DNA of 64,000 bases from Codonopsis lanceolata (taxonomy: Eukaryota > Streptophyta > Magnoliopsida > Asterales > Campanulaceae), in NCBI GenBank assembly GCA_013146195.2, contig CM028381.1, positions 92,617,671 to 92,681,670 on the forward strand. The letters run 5' to 3'. Positions 21,543-33,246 of the stretch are shown in pieces. The position numbers were made by a program, and so were the translations under genes. The notes below the pieces were generated by a model, which saw nothing but the letters and a program-made list of their open reading frames with translations, ran no database searches and was not told where the DNA came from. Numbering within the stretch: position 1 is the stretch's first letter; each line of letters opens with the position of its first letter.

Positions 21543-21639
21543 CTAAGAGCTTAAGAACTTCTTTCTAACGACTTCTTCCATGTGTGGGTTAAGTCTTCTG
21601 TCTTTCTCTAGAAGGTTTACTACCTTCTTCTAAATGTAT

Positions 21640-22260
21640 TTTATGCATACACATAGAGGACTAATTCCTTTTAGGTCGACTAAGGACCATCCTAAAGCTT
21701 CTATGTGTCCATAAAACTTTTAACAAACTTTCTTCTTGTTTTTCGTTAAATTAAATTGCTATAATAACGAGGCAAAGTGTTACCTTCCCTAAAATGCATA
21801 TTTTAAGTGGGATGGTAATGGCTTTAATTCTTCGACTTTGGGAGAATTAATGGAAGGCATAAATTCGAGAATTTTACGCTTTAATTGTTTCTTTTATTTT
21901 AGCCTCATTATTCTCTTCTTGCTTTTCTTCCTTAATATCTTCTATCTCAATTTCTTCAATCTCAATTTCTTCAAAGAGAGATTTTAGAATCTCTACTTCA
22001 TCTTCTTTGATTTCATAACTTTCTTCTACTACTTTTCCACTTTATCGGAATTATTTTCGATTCTACCTTTATTTCTTTTCATCTTTCTTTTACTAGCTTC
22101 TAGCTTTTCTTTTTCTAATCTTTCTTCTTCTTCTATTTCTCTTTCAATTTCCTCAATGTCAATTTTTATGGGAGGGATAGGGCTATCATCATAGACAATA
22201 AATCTATCTCTCTCATAATCTTCTCTTCTTCAAAAGTTCGGTTGATAATTTCTCAATCTC
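21640..22260 (-). other. acidic/lysine-rich linker region of the Athila-like element
   Basis: The plus strand is TC-rich (TTCTTC, TTTTCT). On the minus strand this gives E/K-rich frames typical of the variable linker between protease and RT in Athila elements. No catalytic motif lies here and the frames are broken. Confidence 0.5.
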
Positions 22261-22589
22261 ATCTATTGAAAAACAGGCACTCATGTCACTAGGTCTATTC
22301 ATAGCATCAAACACGAAATTTCAATTTCACCTAGGGCGACATTGTGAGTTTACCATTTTTCACATTAATCATTGTATTAGCAGTTGCCATAAATGGTTAC
22401 GCTAACAATATTGGGACTTCATTATTAGTGCATATCTTCCTTTCCATCTCTAGAACCACAAAGTCTCTGGTATGATTAATTTATCAACTTTGAACTAGGA
22501 TATCTTCCACTATACCCAAAGGATATTTAAGCGAGCGATCGCTAATTGTAATTGCATATTAGTGGAGTTCTCCTAAACCTAATTGTTTA

Positions 22590-23115
22590 TAGACCGAAAG
22601 GCATCAAGTTAATACTTGCTCCTAAATCTAGCATTGCTTTCATCTTTTAGAGCTTCCCAAGGAGACTTGGATATTAAAGCTACGTGGTCTTTCAACTTAG
22701 GTGAATTCGGGTTGTAAAACAGAACTACGTTTTCGAAACAACAATCTTTTCGTTGTTTTCAAACTTGTGTTTCTTAGAGTGAAGATCTTTGAAAAACTTT
22801 GCATAAGCTGGAATATTTTTAATAACATTAAGCAAAGGTAAATTAACATTTACTTTGGATAACATATTATAAATTTCCGTGAATTGTTTGTCCATTCGGT
22901 TTTTCATAAGTCTTCTTGAAACGGAATTGAGGAACATATGGTGGTGGAGCCACATAAGGTTCCTCTTCTTCTTGATCTAACTCTTTATCTACTTCAAGCG
23001 TATTATCTTTATTTTGAATTTCTTTTTCTTTTTCTTGTTCCTTATTTGGAACTCTAACTCTACTTCTACTTCTTTTTCTTTTTCTACCTCTTTGATTACT
23101 TAAATCATCAATCAC
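22590..23115 (-). pseudogene. Athila-like gag C-terminus and aspartic protease start
   Basis: Minus-strand 23115-22867 holds YVAPPPYVPQFRFKK, the proline-rich P-x-P-Y-x-P-x-x-F box before the protease region. Minus-strand 22955-22725 continues with FTEIYNMLSKVNVNLPLL and IPAYAKFFKDLHSKK, which match the NIPxxxALxxxPxYxKFLKxxLxxK block of Athila. Further on, at about 22645-22598, AMLDLGASINLMPFG is the protease active-site motif (DLGAS) and looks catalytically intact, but surrounding stops break the frame. Order gag-protease-RT on the minus strand is as expected. Confidence 0.88.
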
Positions 23116-23403
23116 TTTATCACTATCACTATCTTTTTCAATTTCTTTTCTATTACTTTTTCATAATTTTCATCAGTAGCATGCATATTAGAAGAAGGAT
23201 CGAATCACTTACCTCTTCACCTATCACCTTACCACTGCAAGACGGTGATTGACTTAGCTTGCTCGCTTGACTAGGAACTTCCTTCTTCTTTTTATTTGCT
23301 TGAGAACTTTCAATATGTTTCTTCGATTTTCAATTTCTTCAAGCATGTACTTCATCAAAATTGCGCTTGACCTTTACTAGCTACTTCTTGCTTGGGAACT
23401 TCT

Positions 23404-23757
23404 TCAATTCTCAACCGATTTTGATTTGGCAATCTGTGGAGGTTGTGGTGGTTGAGGTTGGAATTGTTGAGGTTGCAAAGGCTTATTTCCTCCCCAAGAA
23501 AAGTTAGGATGATTCCTCCAACCAGGATTATATGTATTTGAATAAGGATCATTCCTTGGCCTTTGAGGGTACATATTCATAGCATTAGCCTTATTCGTAA
23601 TACATAGCACTTGACGGACAAAAATTAGTAGCATGAGAATATAATCCACATAGAGCACATGCTTCTTGAATTTGCCAATTTTCAAATTGAGCTTGTGTAT
23701 TTGAATTATCTTGCAATTGATATAGACTCCTATTTTTACCTCTAGCACTTTTCTCAT
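23404..23757 (-). pseudogene. Athila-like gag zinc knuckle region
   Basis: A minus-strand frame near 23665-23620 reads CALCGLYSHATNFCP, a complete CX2CX4HX4C zinc knuckle used by gag to bind RNA. The neighbouring frame is Pro/Gln/Asn-rich (NNPYSNTYNPGWRNHPNFSW), the segment that normally follows the knuckle in Athila gag. The two pieces are in different frames. Confidence 0.85.
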
Positions 23758-23804
23758 TGGGAATTAATACTTAGCATCTCAAATATTCTTCTAGTGCTTC
23801 GGTG

Positions 23805-24236
23805 TCATTCTATTAATAGAACCACCACTGCACTATCAACCATAGTTTGTAAACCCGGCGAAAGACCATGATAAAATTGAAGCACTAACACATGTTGAGC
23901 CAAATTATGATGAGGACACATAATAAGCAGATTTTTAAATCTATCCCATGACTCATGGAATGTTTCACCTGGTTCATTTTGGAATGACATGATTTGTTTT
24001 CTATACTCTGTAAGAGATGCATGTTTGTAAAATTTGCTCATAAACAAATCATATAATTGTGCCCAAGTAAAAACATGCTTGGTGTTAGGTTCATAAACCA
24101 TCTCTTTGCCAATTCTTTTAATGCACTTGGGAAAATATTTCATTTTAATTTGATCTTCAGTCAACCCTCCTAAAGGAAAAGTACTCATCATGTATTCATA
24201 TTCTCTTAAGAAACTAACAGGATCTTCATGGGGCAT
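23805..24236 (-). pseudogene. Athila-like gag capsid domain
   Basis: The 143-codon frame begins PHEDPVSFLREYEYMM and contains LTEDQIKMKYFPKCIK, FTWAQLYDLFMSKFY, GETFHESWDRFKNLLIMCPH and HVLVLQFYHGLSPGLQTMVD. These correspond in order to the conserved blocks of the plant retrotransposon gag domain (EDP-x-x-HL, FPFSL, W-x-x-L, E-x-F-x-x-x-WERFK, CPHH, FYxGL). This is the best preserved coding part of the element. It lies downstream of the gag N-terminus at 24375-24626, after a frame change. Confidence 0.93.
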
Positions 24237-24374
24237 CCCATGAAAAGATGGTATGGCATTAAAATAATGTCCTTTTAGCTCAAAATTCCTAACAAAGATC
24301 CGGCAAGACTAGACATGATGTCACCACATTTAATGAAGGTCTACTGAAATCATTAATAGTTCTTTGATTTACTA

Positions 24375-24626
24375 CTACTTCCATATTTCTTCTTGCAGCT
24401 CTTCTTGTCTTTGATTCCTATTAACTGGGTCAACTAGGTTTTCGTGATTACGAATATTGTTATTTTCTTCCATTGTAGGATCAATCAGAGGATCCTCTTG
24501 ATTCAGTTGGTCTTGATTATCAGGCTCGAAAGCTAGATTTTCAAAATATCTTTGGTATCTTTTAACAATATTTATATCTTGATCTAAGTCTACCAATTCA
24601 GGATTTAAAGATCTACGACCTTGCAT
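24375..24626 (-). pseudogene. Athila-like gag N-terminus
   Basis: The frame starts with ATG at 24626 and reads MQGRRSLNPELVDLDQDIN, then an acidic/asparagine-rich region. It lies about 160 bp after the primer binding site, the usual distance for gag start, and in front of the capsid domain, from which it is separated by a frame change. The N-terminal region is variable in this family, so the assignment rests mostly on position. Confidence 0.65.
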
Positions 24627-24788
24627 GCAAATAAATTAAAGCAATTTAAAAACAAATAACTATTAAAATAAAATAAAATAAAATAAAATCTTTTTGTATT
24701 TTTATTTTTTTATAAAAACAGAAAATTAAACTAAAAACTAAATTAAATTAAAAACTACACTACCTACAAACTAACTACGTTGAACTAG

Positions 24789-24806
24789 CTTGTCCCTGCA
24801 ACGCCA
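24789..24806 (-). promoter_or_regulatory. primer binding site, degenerate tRNA-Asp type
   Basis: The minus strand reads TTTTTGGCGTTGCAGGGACA immediately inside the LTR. It resembles the TGGCGCCGTTGCCGGGGA site of Athila elements with a few substitutions and a deletion. Confidence 0.7.
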
Positions 24807-24812
24807 AAAACT

Positions 24813-26107
24813 TGATCGATGTTTTATTTTATCTATTTCCTTGCAAGTGTACAAGACTATTATAGAATAGACTCGGAAGCAAGGGTCGAACCCACGAGAC
24901 AAGTGATCACGAGCATGAACAAGGCGATTATAGATAGCAAATTATTAACCTAAGGGGGTTTATGTTTAATTCTACTCTAATCTACTAGTTATAGATGTTT
25001 AACTAATTAGACAAGAATAACAGATATGAAGATCTTATGGTGAGTGGAAATCTAGGATTGGGTTTCACTTATATCTCCTTTATGTTCAATTCATAATAAT
25101 GTCATTCAATGTCTTGGGTTCGTTCACTAAAAATAGATATAGTCGTTGAACAATTGGTTCAGCCTCCATCCCAAAAATTCACCCATTCCATATCCTAAGC
25201 ACGAGGAACTATAATCTAGTGTCACCTAGATTTATGATCTATCTGTCACCTAGATCATGTAAGAACCCGGTCCTAACTTATCACTCGTCGTGCTTCGATA
25301 GGTCCAATTTATTGTGTTGGTGAGCCGATGTACGACATATGCACTTGGTCATGCAGGTTATCCGCACCTCTAAGCCTTTATTATTTGCGATTACATTCAT
25401 TTGTTCAAAGCAAAATAATATAGGGTTGATAAACAACACAATCAACAAGCATTGAATAGACATATATATATGAATCAAAACATAAATTCGATACAAATTA
25501 CCTCCCACCTCCTAGATTAGGGATGATTTAGTTCATCATAGACGATGAACAGCACATGGAGATGATGGGAGACATGATTTGATCTTCAATACTTGAAATT
25601 ACAAAACCTAACTATGTTATACAATCTAAAACTACCTAAAATCTATGTAGAGAGAGCTTCCAGCCGTCCTCCCTATCCTTAGGCTCGGCACCTGACTTCT
25701 ATATATACTCGGGAGTTGTGATTGGATCGGATGACTGTGTGAAAATCCGAAAAGGTCGCATTACGCCTACCTTGCGGTCGCAGTCTTTGGATACCTCGTC
25801 CGCAAGGTCTCCAGTGGGTGGCTTTGATTCTTTGATTGCCGGCTTCGGGGCCTATACGCCTACCTTGCGGTCGCAGATGAGGCACCTTGCGTCCGCAAGG
25901 TGTCCAGATTGCAGCTTTCTTTTTTCTTCAATTTTCCTTTTTTTCTTGTAATTTGCACTTAAAACCCTGGAGTTTCGCGTATTTTCACAATAAGCCTGAA
26001 ACTTACAAAACTCACCGAAAACATATATTAGTACTCAAAAGACTCGTGAAATAGCATAATTTAAGTCCTAGAAGTATATAAAATCGACGTATAAAATACA
26101 TCGATCA
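24813..26107 (-). mobile_element. 5' LTR of the minus-strand Athila-like element
   Basis: The ends are perfect 10-bp inverted repeats, TGATCGATGT at 24813 and ACATCGATCA at 26098-26107, directly next to the primer site on the low-coordinate side. Length is 1295 bp. On the minus strand TATATATAG (near 25700) is a likely TATA box, and CpG-rich repeated palindromes lie upstream of it (25740-25905). The sequence beyond 26107 is Sirevirus interior, so this element inserted into a Sirevirus. Its other LTR is not in the window. Confidence 0.88.
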
Positions 26108-26127
26108 TGTACGTATTTGCTCCTCCC

Positions 26128-26465
26128 TCTTCTACGAGCTTTTCCATGCCATCACTCTCCATCTCGGCAATGGCCGCCCTCCTGTTCTAGAGCTCAACAA
26201 CCTAGCTCAAGACTCTGCTCACAATATTATGAATGCCCATCGTGATCGTGATCTGGCCATCACGGAGGAGAAGCAAATGAGATCAATCAACCGAATGCTG
26301 ATGGAAGAGAACAGTCGTCTTCGTGAATAACTCAACTACCGCTCTCGTTCCACCAGACCTCCTACTGATGCCGATGATGAGTACGTACGTAGAATGGAAG
26401 AGCTAGAGAGAGAACGAAGGGAAAAAGAAGCTGCAGACAAAGGCAAAGGGAAAAGACCTTGGTAG
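26128..26465 (+). pseudogene. 3' coding remnant of a Sirevirus-like element
   Basis: The plus-strand frame reads GRPPVLELNNLAQDSAHN, then an arginine/glutamate-rich coiled segment (MRSINRMLMEENSRLRE), an in-frame stop near 26330, and continues PPTDADDEYVRRMEELERER to KGKGKRPW and a natural-looking stop. It lies about 400 bp before the polypurine tract and 3' LTR. Position and the charged C-terminus fit the extra open reading frame that many Sireviruses have after pol. Its function (sometimes called envelope-like) is not established, and I cannot confirm the family from motifs alone. Confidence 0.5.
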
Positions 26466-26848
26466 ATTTGTATCTTTTCCTCCCTTTACCTTTGTATTTA
26501 TCTTACATTTTGAAAACTCTGTAATATGTAAACATCTTGTTTATAATACAGAAGATTATATGTTTTTGAAAATTGTCTTGTTTAAATTCTTGTTACTCTA
26601 TTTTCTATATCTGCTCAGAATTTAAACACTCAGTTTAAATTTATATTTGAACTGTTTTTGATACTAATCTGTGTACTGTTCTATCATTTTCATATCTTTG
26701 TATGCACTTAGATTAGTTCTTACACTTGAGGTGCTCTTCTATTTGATAGAGGTATGTCTTCCGCTACTATATATATAAATCTCGTAGACATGCTATTATC
26801 TATCACATATTCGGTTATAGCCCTCATTTGTAGTAATGATGACCAGAT
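26466..26848 (+). other. non-coding 3' interior of the Sirevirus-like element
   Basis: No open frame. It leads from the 3' reading frame to the polypurine tract, as is typical for Sireviruses. Confidence 0.5.
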
Positions 26849-26849
26849 A

Positions 26850-26863
26850 TAAAAAGGAGGAAA
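26850..26863 (+). promoter_or_regulatory. polypurine tract
   Basis: AAAAAGGAGGAAA sits directly before the LTR start TGTTGATTC; such a tract primes plus-strand DNA synthesis. Confidence 0.75.
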
Positions 26864-26864
26864 T

Positions 26865-28137
26865 TGTTGATTCTTATGTTAGATTTATATCAGTTCAGTT
26901 CATTACATTAGTTTTATATTTCAGTGGCTAATCGGGCTGCGTATCGATTAGCGTGGCAACTGTGTATAGAACTTTGCATAGTATAGTTTTTATAGGACTT
27001 CACAGGTTCAGCGGAAGACCTCTTCACAAGTTTCATCGAAAGACCTGTTCAACGCTTACAAACGGCAGACCTTGTGTCCACCTGGTCTATCATGACGTGT
27101 CCTATCCTTCAACGATTTAATGGATCAGTTTAAATTGATCTAATTACTTTTTGAATCTAAACTGAGACATTCCCTGACATATCAAGCCCGCCGAAAGCAG
27201 CTTTCCGAAAAGCAGGAAGACTTTTCGCCTGAGCGATGAAAGCGAGGGAAGCGGTGTCACCTGCCGCAACAACTCTCGATTCGACACCCAGATTGCCCTA
27301 CTTTTCGAAGATCTCAGAAATCATTCCCTGCTCTAGATATCTGTGAAGACGAATTTCTTGACTGACAGCCCCATGCATTTAATGCATACATAATAGAGCT
27401 GTTAAAGTCTTCGTCTTCTCCAACGGATCTTTTTGAAGTGCACCTGCTATAAATACTACCATTGAAGACTGGAGAGATAACACTGTACAGAATCGATCGA
27501 ACACTTTAAAGGATTGCTCTGAAACTCTATAACTCCAAGTCTTACAACTCAGTGCATTAAAGAGATCCTCAACAGATCTAGAAGTCCTCGTCAACAACAA
27601 GAAGCCGAGCATCAACATTTATTTCTGTACTTCTTGTTGTTATTCATTCATTAACTATACTTCTGCACGAATTAAATATCTTGTATTTACAGATATTTAA
27701 TTCCATAGACCCCAAACACAAGTCAATATTTTGTACACGATCCATTAGAAATATTCTTTGTAATAAATCTAGTGGAAAACATAGTGCACTATTTAAATCC
27801 AAGGTTGACTGCCTTGGTGGTGGACGTAGCACTCTTTATAGTGTGAACCATCCCAAAATACTTGTGTTATTTCCTTACTGTTTGTCTGCTATTTGAACTG
27901 TTTAGTACTTTGATTATCTTTATCCGTTTTACAGCAGAACTTAAGTAACCTGTAAAAGGTCTACCGATAGTCCTTATCGGCAGACCTGCAACAGATACTT
28001 TGAAGGTCTTCCGCTACTTCAATCTTTTCAATAGATTGCAAGTATTCTTCAAAGAACTTACTTAAAAGTTTTAAGTGTTCAATAAGCTATTCAATCCCCC
28101 CCCCTTCTAGCTTATTATTATGCCCGTTTGGACCCAC
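26865..28137 (+). mobile_element. 3' LTR of a Sirevirus-like element (S1)
   Basis: Starts TGTTGATTC after the polypurine tract and ends around ...TTATTATGCCCGTTTGGACCCACA. A TATA box (TATAAATA) lies at 27448-27455. The last 330 bp are similar to the LTR end at 46029-46265 (shared CTTTATAGTG-GAACCATC and TTTTAAGTGTT-AATAAG blocks). A hairpin at 27957-27987 has arms GGTCTACCGATA and TATCGGCAGACC. The LTR abuts the Ogre-like leader at 28138. Confidence 0.82.
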
Positions 28138-28193
28138 AGCAAGAAAGAAGTGCTGCGAGGCCCCACTGGATCCAAAAAGTTTTAGAGTCGCCA
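28138..28193 (-). promoter_or_regulatory. Ogre-like primer binding site and truncated leader
   Basis: The minus strand reads TGGCGACTCT at 28193-28184 just inside LTR copy B. About 46 bp of leader follow, similar to the leader starts of copies A and C, before the Sirevirus LTR cuts in. Confidence 0.75.
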
Positions 28194-29441
28194 TCTTTAT
28201 TTTAAGGAAAAAATAAAGCAAAAAAAAAAGAAAAAGAAAACCAGAGATTATAAAACGGGTTCGGAGGCTAAGTTACGAGTTGGGAAGGTGCTAGGCACCC
28301 AACTCGCCCTTTCGGTCTCAAAAGTGGTTTTTGGCTAAAGTATGCTTATTGTTATATTTATTTAGCAAATAAACAAAGCATTAAAAGACAGGGAAATAAA
28401 AAACAAATACATCCGCGGCTACATTATTTACGAACTTGTAGCCGTTTTCTTACAATAATTACAAATATATTTAAAAATATTTGGCCATTATAACGGCTCT
28501 TTTGCATAGTATTTTCTAACTAAATTTGGGCAACACAATGGCTTATATTGTCTACATTGAGCCGTATTTAAATAACAACTTTTATAAAAATAGTGCCCTT
28601 AAAGGCTATTACCTTTTTAGAGCGGAGTGTGCTCACTCTGTCCTTCTCGGGAGAGGGAGACTTTGTTTCTGATGGTGCTGTGATTTGGGCAGAGTGACGA
28701 ATTATTTGTGGTAGTTTTGGCTTACTCACTCGGGTAGAATGACGGCTTAGTTTCGGTGGTTTTGGCCTATTTGGTTGGGCGGAATAACAGCTTATTTCGG
28801 GTGATTTCAGCCTATTTAATTGGGCAGAGTAACGACTTACTTTATGGGTTTTTGGGCCGGGGAACTAAGGTGGATACCTAACTAAAAGGCTAGGGATCAC
28901 TTTAACCGGTTGGATTTGTGTTTAGAGGAGTTTTGGCAGGGTTTTAAGGCTTCAGAGAGATCACTTACTATCTCACTTCACTCTCTATTCTTTCAGCGTA
29001 ACGAGAACGCGGAAAGCTTTGCAGAAGGAAAATGTGTGTTGAAGGTCGACCCCAAAGCCTCTATTTGTAGCCTGGGATGAAGACTCATCGAGGATTAAAA
29101 TTCCTTCTTCCGTGCTTCATCGCATTGTACAGACCGCGGAAGGATTTGGACTTTACGGCAAACTGTAGCAGCTCTGTAGCATTTGTGAGTGTAATGTAGC
29201 TCACTCCTAGCGCCACCCACATTAAGTCCTGGCTCCACTCCCACTTTGTCCATGGGTGGAGCCAACTTAGGCTTTGTAGTTTCTTTTTTAACACTTTAAA
29301 CCCTGCATTTCACTGTTTTGCGCATCCTGCTTTGTCCTTTTGCATTTTCAATCCCGTAACTTGACATTTGTTAATGTTTTAACAGGTCTTGATATTTTAT
29401 GTCATGTTACATACCAGGGGTACGAAATTGGGGTGTCTACA
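28194..29441 (-). mobile_element. Ogre/Tat-like LTR, copy B, minus strand
   Basis: On the minus strand it starts TGTAGACACCCCAATTTCG at 29441 and ends at the tRNA-Arg-type primer site. The AACTCGCCCTTTCGGTCTCA block (28300-28320, plus strand) and ACGAGTTGGGAAGGTGCTAG block match copies A and C. Length 1248 bp. Internal coding sequence is missing. Confidence 0.85.
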
Positions 29442-30079
29442 GATTCATAAATTTTATTGTATTAATATTTGCACTGCAGTTCAAAGTTTAATTTCTTAGT
29501 CTTTTATTAAACTATGATTCATAAATTTCATTGCATTAATTTTTGTACCACGGTTCAATAGTTTAATTGTAACGCTGTGTAAAAATAATGACCTCCATAG
29601 CGCGCATACGGTTCATTAAAGGTATCGTAGTCATTTTACCATCAAAAGTGACTTTTTTCGATTGAAAAAAGAGGGTACTGTATCGATTAGAAACGTTAAA
29701 AAGTGGACTGACCCACAATTTTTTAAAAACCTCTAAAGTTCATTTTCGTTAATTTCTTTCCAAAATACTTAAGCATATACCATCCTCTTTCTCTAACAGA
29801 GTTTTCGCTCTTCTTCTTCTTCCTTCTGCTACTTCTTTATCTTCTTTATGTTGTACTCTCTTTCTCTTCTTCCTCCAGCTTCGACTCCATCTCTCTTTTC
29901 TCCATTGCTGACCTCTTTTCATCTTCTCCAACCATTTTCTTCATAACTTTTGATCCCGGATGAACCACATGACTCACCACATATCAAATCGAAGCTCTCG
30001 ACGAGATATACAAAACGCACTATGTTATACATAGTAATTTCTTCGCTTTAAGGCCAAAAAACAATGTTTAAGAACTGTT
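29442..30079. other. no gene seen; CT-rich tract
   Basis: AT-rich DNA with a pyrimidine-rich run at about 29810-29900 (CTTCTTCTTCTTCC and similar). The K/R/E-rich minus-strand frame there is a product of that composition. Confidence 0.5.
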
Positions 30080-30800
30080 GTGGGCTTCGAAAGTTTTCGA
30101 TGCTTAATTTTTACACACAGATTTAGGGGCAATGTTCAATTTATTCATTTCGATGCCCACCTTTGTTAATATTTGGTGGCAGTGTTTAATTATGCATTTC
30201 AACTATCTGTTTTGATGCGTAACTATGTTGATATTTGGTGGCAGTGTTCAATTTTGTTCATTTTGATGTCCAACTTTGTTGATATTTTTGTGGTAGTGTG
30301 CAATTTTGTCAGTTTCGATGCCCAACCTTGTTGATATTTGGTGATAGTATTTAATTTATCCATTCCGACCCCAATTTTGTCTATTACGATGCTCAACTAT
30401 GTTGATATTTGGTGGTAGTGTTCAATTGTTCATTTCGATGCATAGTGTTTTCATTCTGATGCCTAATGGTTAGTAGCTTTATGAATTTCGACGCTCAAAT
30501 TTTGACAGATTTCAATTGTGCATTTCAATGCTCAATGTTTTCATTCGATGGCCAAATCGGCCAGTGACTTTGTACATTTCGATGCCCAATGTTTTCATTC
30601 TGATACCCAAATTGGGCAGTGACTTTTTGAATTTCGACGCCCAAATTTTGACAGCTTTCAATTGTGCATTTCGATGCCAAATGTTTTCATTCGATGCCAA
30701 AATTGGTTAGTGGCTTTGTGAATTTTGATGCTAAAATTCTAACAGATTTCAATTGTGCACTTCGAAGCCCAATATTTTCATTTTGATGCTCAAATTTAGG
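30080..30800. repeat. irregular repeat of TTCGATGCCCAA and TTGATATTTGGTGG modules
   Basis: In the left part TTGATATTTGGTGG-like segments recur at about 30166, 30228, 30283, 30330 and 30402. In the right part CAGATTTCAATTGTGCATTT recurs at about 30507, 30652 and 30744 with ATGTTTTCATTCGATGCC between. Spacing is irregular, so this is an old tandem array with rearrangements. Confidence 0.7.
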
Positions 30801-31443
30801 CAATATAATTATGAGAATATCTTCGTTATTTTACCACCAAAAGTGTACTTTAGCAGTTGAAAACAAATATATGAGACTTTTCCGATTATAATATCATCAC
30901 AAGAGACCGGTCCGATTATCACCCTTAACATTTTACTCGTGATATCTAGGGTGAGCTTGGTCCAGATCGGTCTAATTTTTCATAGAAAAAGAGAAAATTG
31001 GAACCAGACCAATATTTCGGTTCTCAAAAAAACTTAGAACTAGAATCAACCCAATATGTATTAGAATTTATATTTTGGCTTTGTCCGTCACTAACCCAAG
31101 ATGTACGAGAACAAGAACCGGACCAATACTATGGTTTTCAAATGTTTATTACAAACAAATAATAAAATCTTAAACTTTATAAAAAGATTATAAAACATTC
31201 AATAATAGTACATTCTATGATTAAGAATGTAGGAGTAATAGGTTCATAGTATAACAATCCGGTGAAAATAAAATTACCAAAGTGAATAAAAACTAAAAAG
31301 AAGAACAAAATTGAAAAAAAGGTTCGAAGAACTCGAACGAGGCAACGAGGAAGGGTTTCACAAGTTATGTTTGAGGCGAAGACACACACTCTCTCTTTGA
31401 CGGTAAAATAGAAAATAACATTTTATACTTAGAAGTTAGAGTT

Positions 31444-31502
<59 letters not shown>

Positions 31503-31640
31503 ATTATATATAATAACTAATCTATTGACTTGGTTCAGTTCGATTCTATATTTTTTGGTTTGAAAACCGGGACTGATCCAAAAGTCCGATTTTATAAAAT
31601 TTCAGATGCATGACCAAACCAAAATATTTGAAAGGCCCTT
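30801..31640. other. AT-rich region, possible small transposon relic
   Basis: Sequences like GGTGAGCTTGGTCCAGATCGG at about 30950 and the GGTTTGAAAACCGG segment near 31558 recall the ends of hAT-type non-autonomous elements, but I could not match a pair of terminal repeats. No gene. Confidence 0.35.
31450..31498. repeat. (AT)n microsatellite
   Basis: Uninterrupted AT dinucleotides. Confidence 0.97.
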
Positions 31641-32368
31641 TGCAGCTAGGATTCAAGAAACTTTAATCAGTCACGGATGAAGGTACTAATGAAGCTTCAT
31701 CTACTGACTCATCAACCAAAAATGCAGCAAAATAAAATAAACAGAAAAGTAAGCAAAGCAAACTAAAAAACACTAAGTTGTGGTTCATGTCTTCAAGTAT
31801 AAAACTTGTAGACAGTGTCTTATGACAAAACTTTCACTAATTAAAAGATTATAAAATATTACAATATGAAAACTACTTTTGAGAGTGGAAATCATACGAA
31901 AACTTCTAAGAGAGAATATGAAATCTATTCAGTACAAAACACCATTGGAAATTACACGGTTATGAAAACAGAACAAGTGGTGCATAAAATCAATTGTGAA
32001 CAACACCTTGGATGATGCTTCATTTACATGCACATCCTTGCTTCGTGTGAGCTATGTGAGAGATCTCTTTCTAAGACTCTCAAATTAGGTAACTGAAATT
32101 AAGAGGCGTTCATCTCTTTATATATGGCTCTAGGAAACATGTCTTTCGAGAAAACACTTCAACATGACATTGTTAAGGTTAGGAAAGAATTCATATGGTA
32201 ATAAATCTCTGAGTCCTACAAGTTAGGACATGCCAAGTTAGAATCTTTATACAAAGCAATAACCATGCTGTCTAGAAAGTCATCAAGAAAGGCAACAAAA
32301 ACTTGTATCCCAAGTTTAATAGGACACTATCAAAGGAGGAAAATAAGTGTGGCCTATTTACTATTACA
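31640..32368 (-). mobile_element. LTR of a minus-strand Sirevirus-like element (S4, 3' boundary approximate)
   Basis: On the minus strand it starts TGTAATAGTAAATAGGCC at 32368, preceded by the polypurine tract AAAGGGGGAGAT. A TATA box (TATATAAA, minus strand) lies at about 32117-32124. The end near 31640 is a guess; no CA terminus with flanking duplication was fixed. Confidence 0.6.
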
Positions 32369-32381
32369 ATCTCCCCCTTTG
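32369..32381 (-). promoter_or_regulatory. polypurine tract
   Basis: Minus strand AAAGGGGGAGAT just before the LTR start at 32368, typical of Sireviruses. Confidence 0.75.
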
Positions 32382-32578
32382 TTATGTTTTTTTGGTTAAA
32401 GCAAAAACATGAACACCTATAATACATTCCCCATGAAAGTGATAATTAAAAATATCCAAGATAAGATCTATGATAATAAAACCATAAAAAACAGTTATAG
32501 TATCAAAACATCCAAACCAATAAAAGACCTAAAGCCAAAGTAAACATTGTTTATCAAAAACACCATCACTAAAACATA

Positions 32579-32872
32579 TCAAGTTGCTGGGGCATCGTCA
32601 TCTCCACCTTCATTCATGGCCTCTGATGAAGTATCATTAGTAGCGTCATCTCCCCTTTCATCTGCTCCCCCTATTTGAGCAGAAGAGGCAGCATTAAAAT
32701 CCAACCATTGTTGGAATCGAGTTTGAAATAACTGGAGAACTGTAATTTGATTAGCTAAGAGAGGCATTAGATTCTGGATGAAAGAAACTGACATGGGAGT
32801 AGTGGCACTAGCTGAAATCAAAGTCACATAGGCTATGTAAGATGAAGTGTACAGATAATTCCCAAGACCCAT
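32579..32872 (-). pseudogene. 3' reading frame of the minus-strand Sirevirus-like element
   Basis: The 97-codon frame contains FIQNLMPLLANQITVLQLFQ, a leucine-rich amphipathic stretch, and an acidic C-terminus ending GGDDDAPAT. It ends about 200 bp before the polypurine tract, the same layout as the 26128-26465 frame. The family is inferred from position. Upstream of it the sequence turns into a tandem repeat (32853-33230), so the N-terminal part is missing or replaced. Confidence 0.45.
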
Positions 32873-33230
32873 GGTTTACACCTATTGCGGGAATGACCAA
32901 AAGTAGAAACTTTGTTAAAACCAAGATGTTTGTGGACCATTTCCAAGACTTGAGGTTTACACCCATTGTGGAAATGGCCAAAATCGGATATTTTTTTAAA
33001 ACTATGATATGTGTGTGGACAATTTCTCAAGACCGTGGGTTTAAATCCATTGTGAAAATACCAAAACCAACAATATTGTAAAAAATGAGATATTTGTGGA
33101 CCATTTCCAAGACTCGGGGTTCGCACCCATTGCAGAAATGACCATAAGCATAAAAACTGTAAAAACCAAGCTATGTGTGAGGAAAATTTCCAAAACCTAG
33201 GGTTTACACTCATTGTGGGAATTACCAAAG
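32853..33230. repeat. 82-bp tandem array, five copies
   Basis: The block GGTTTACACCCATTGTGG-like recurs at 32873, 32954, 33038, 33118 and 33201, spacing 80-84 bp. Each copy also has CAATTTCCAAGAC-like and AAAACTTTGTTAAAACC-like parts. Copies differ at many positions. Long minus-strand frames across it (32833-33228) show a repeated G-F-x-P pattern but no known protein. Confidence 0.88.
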
Positions 33231-33246
33231 ACAGAAAGAAATGTCA

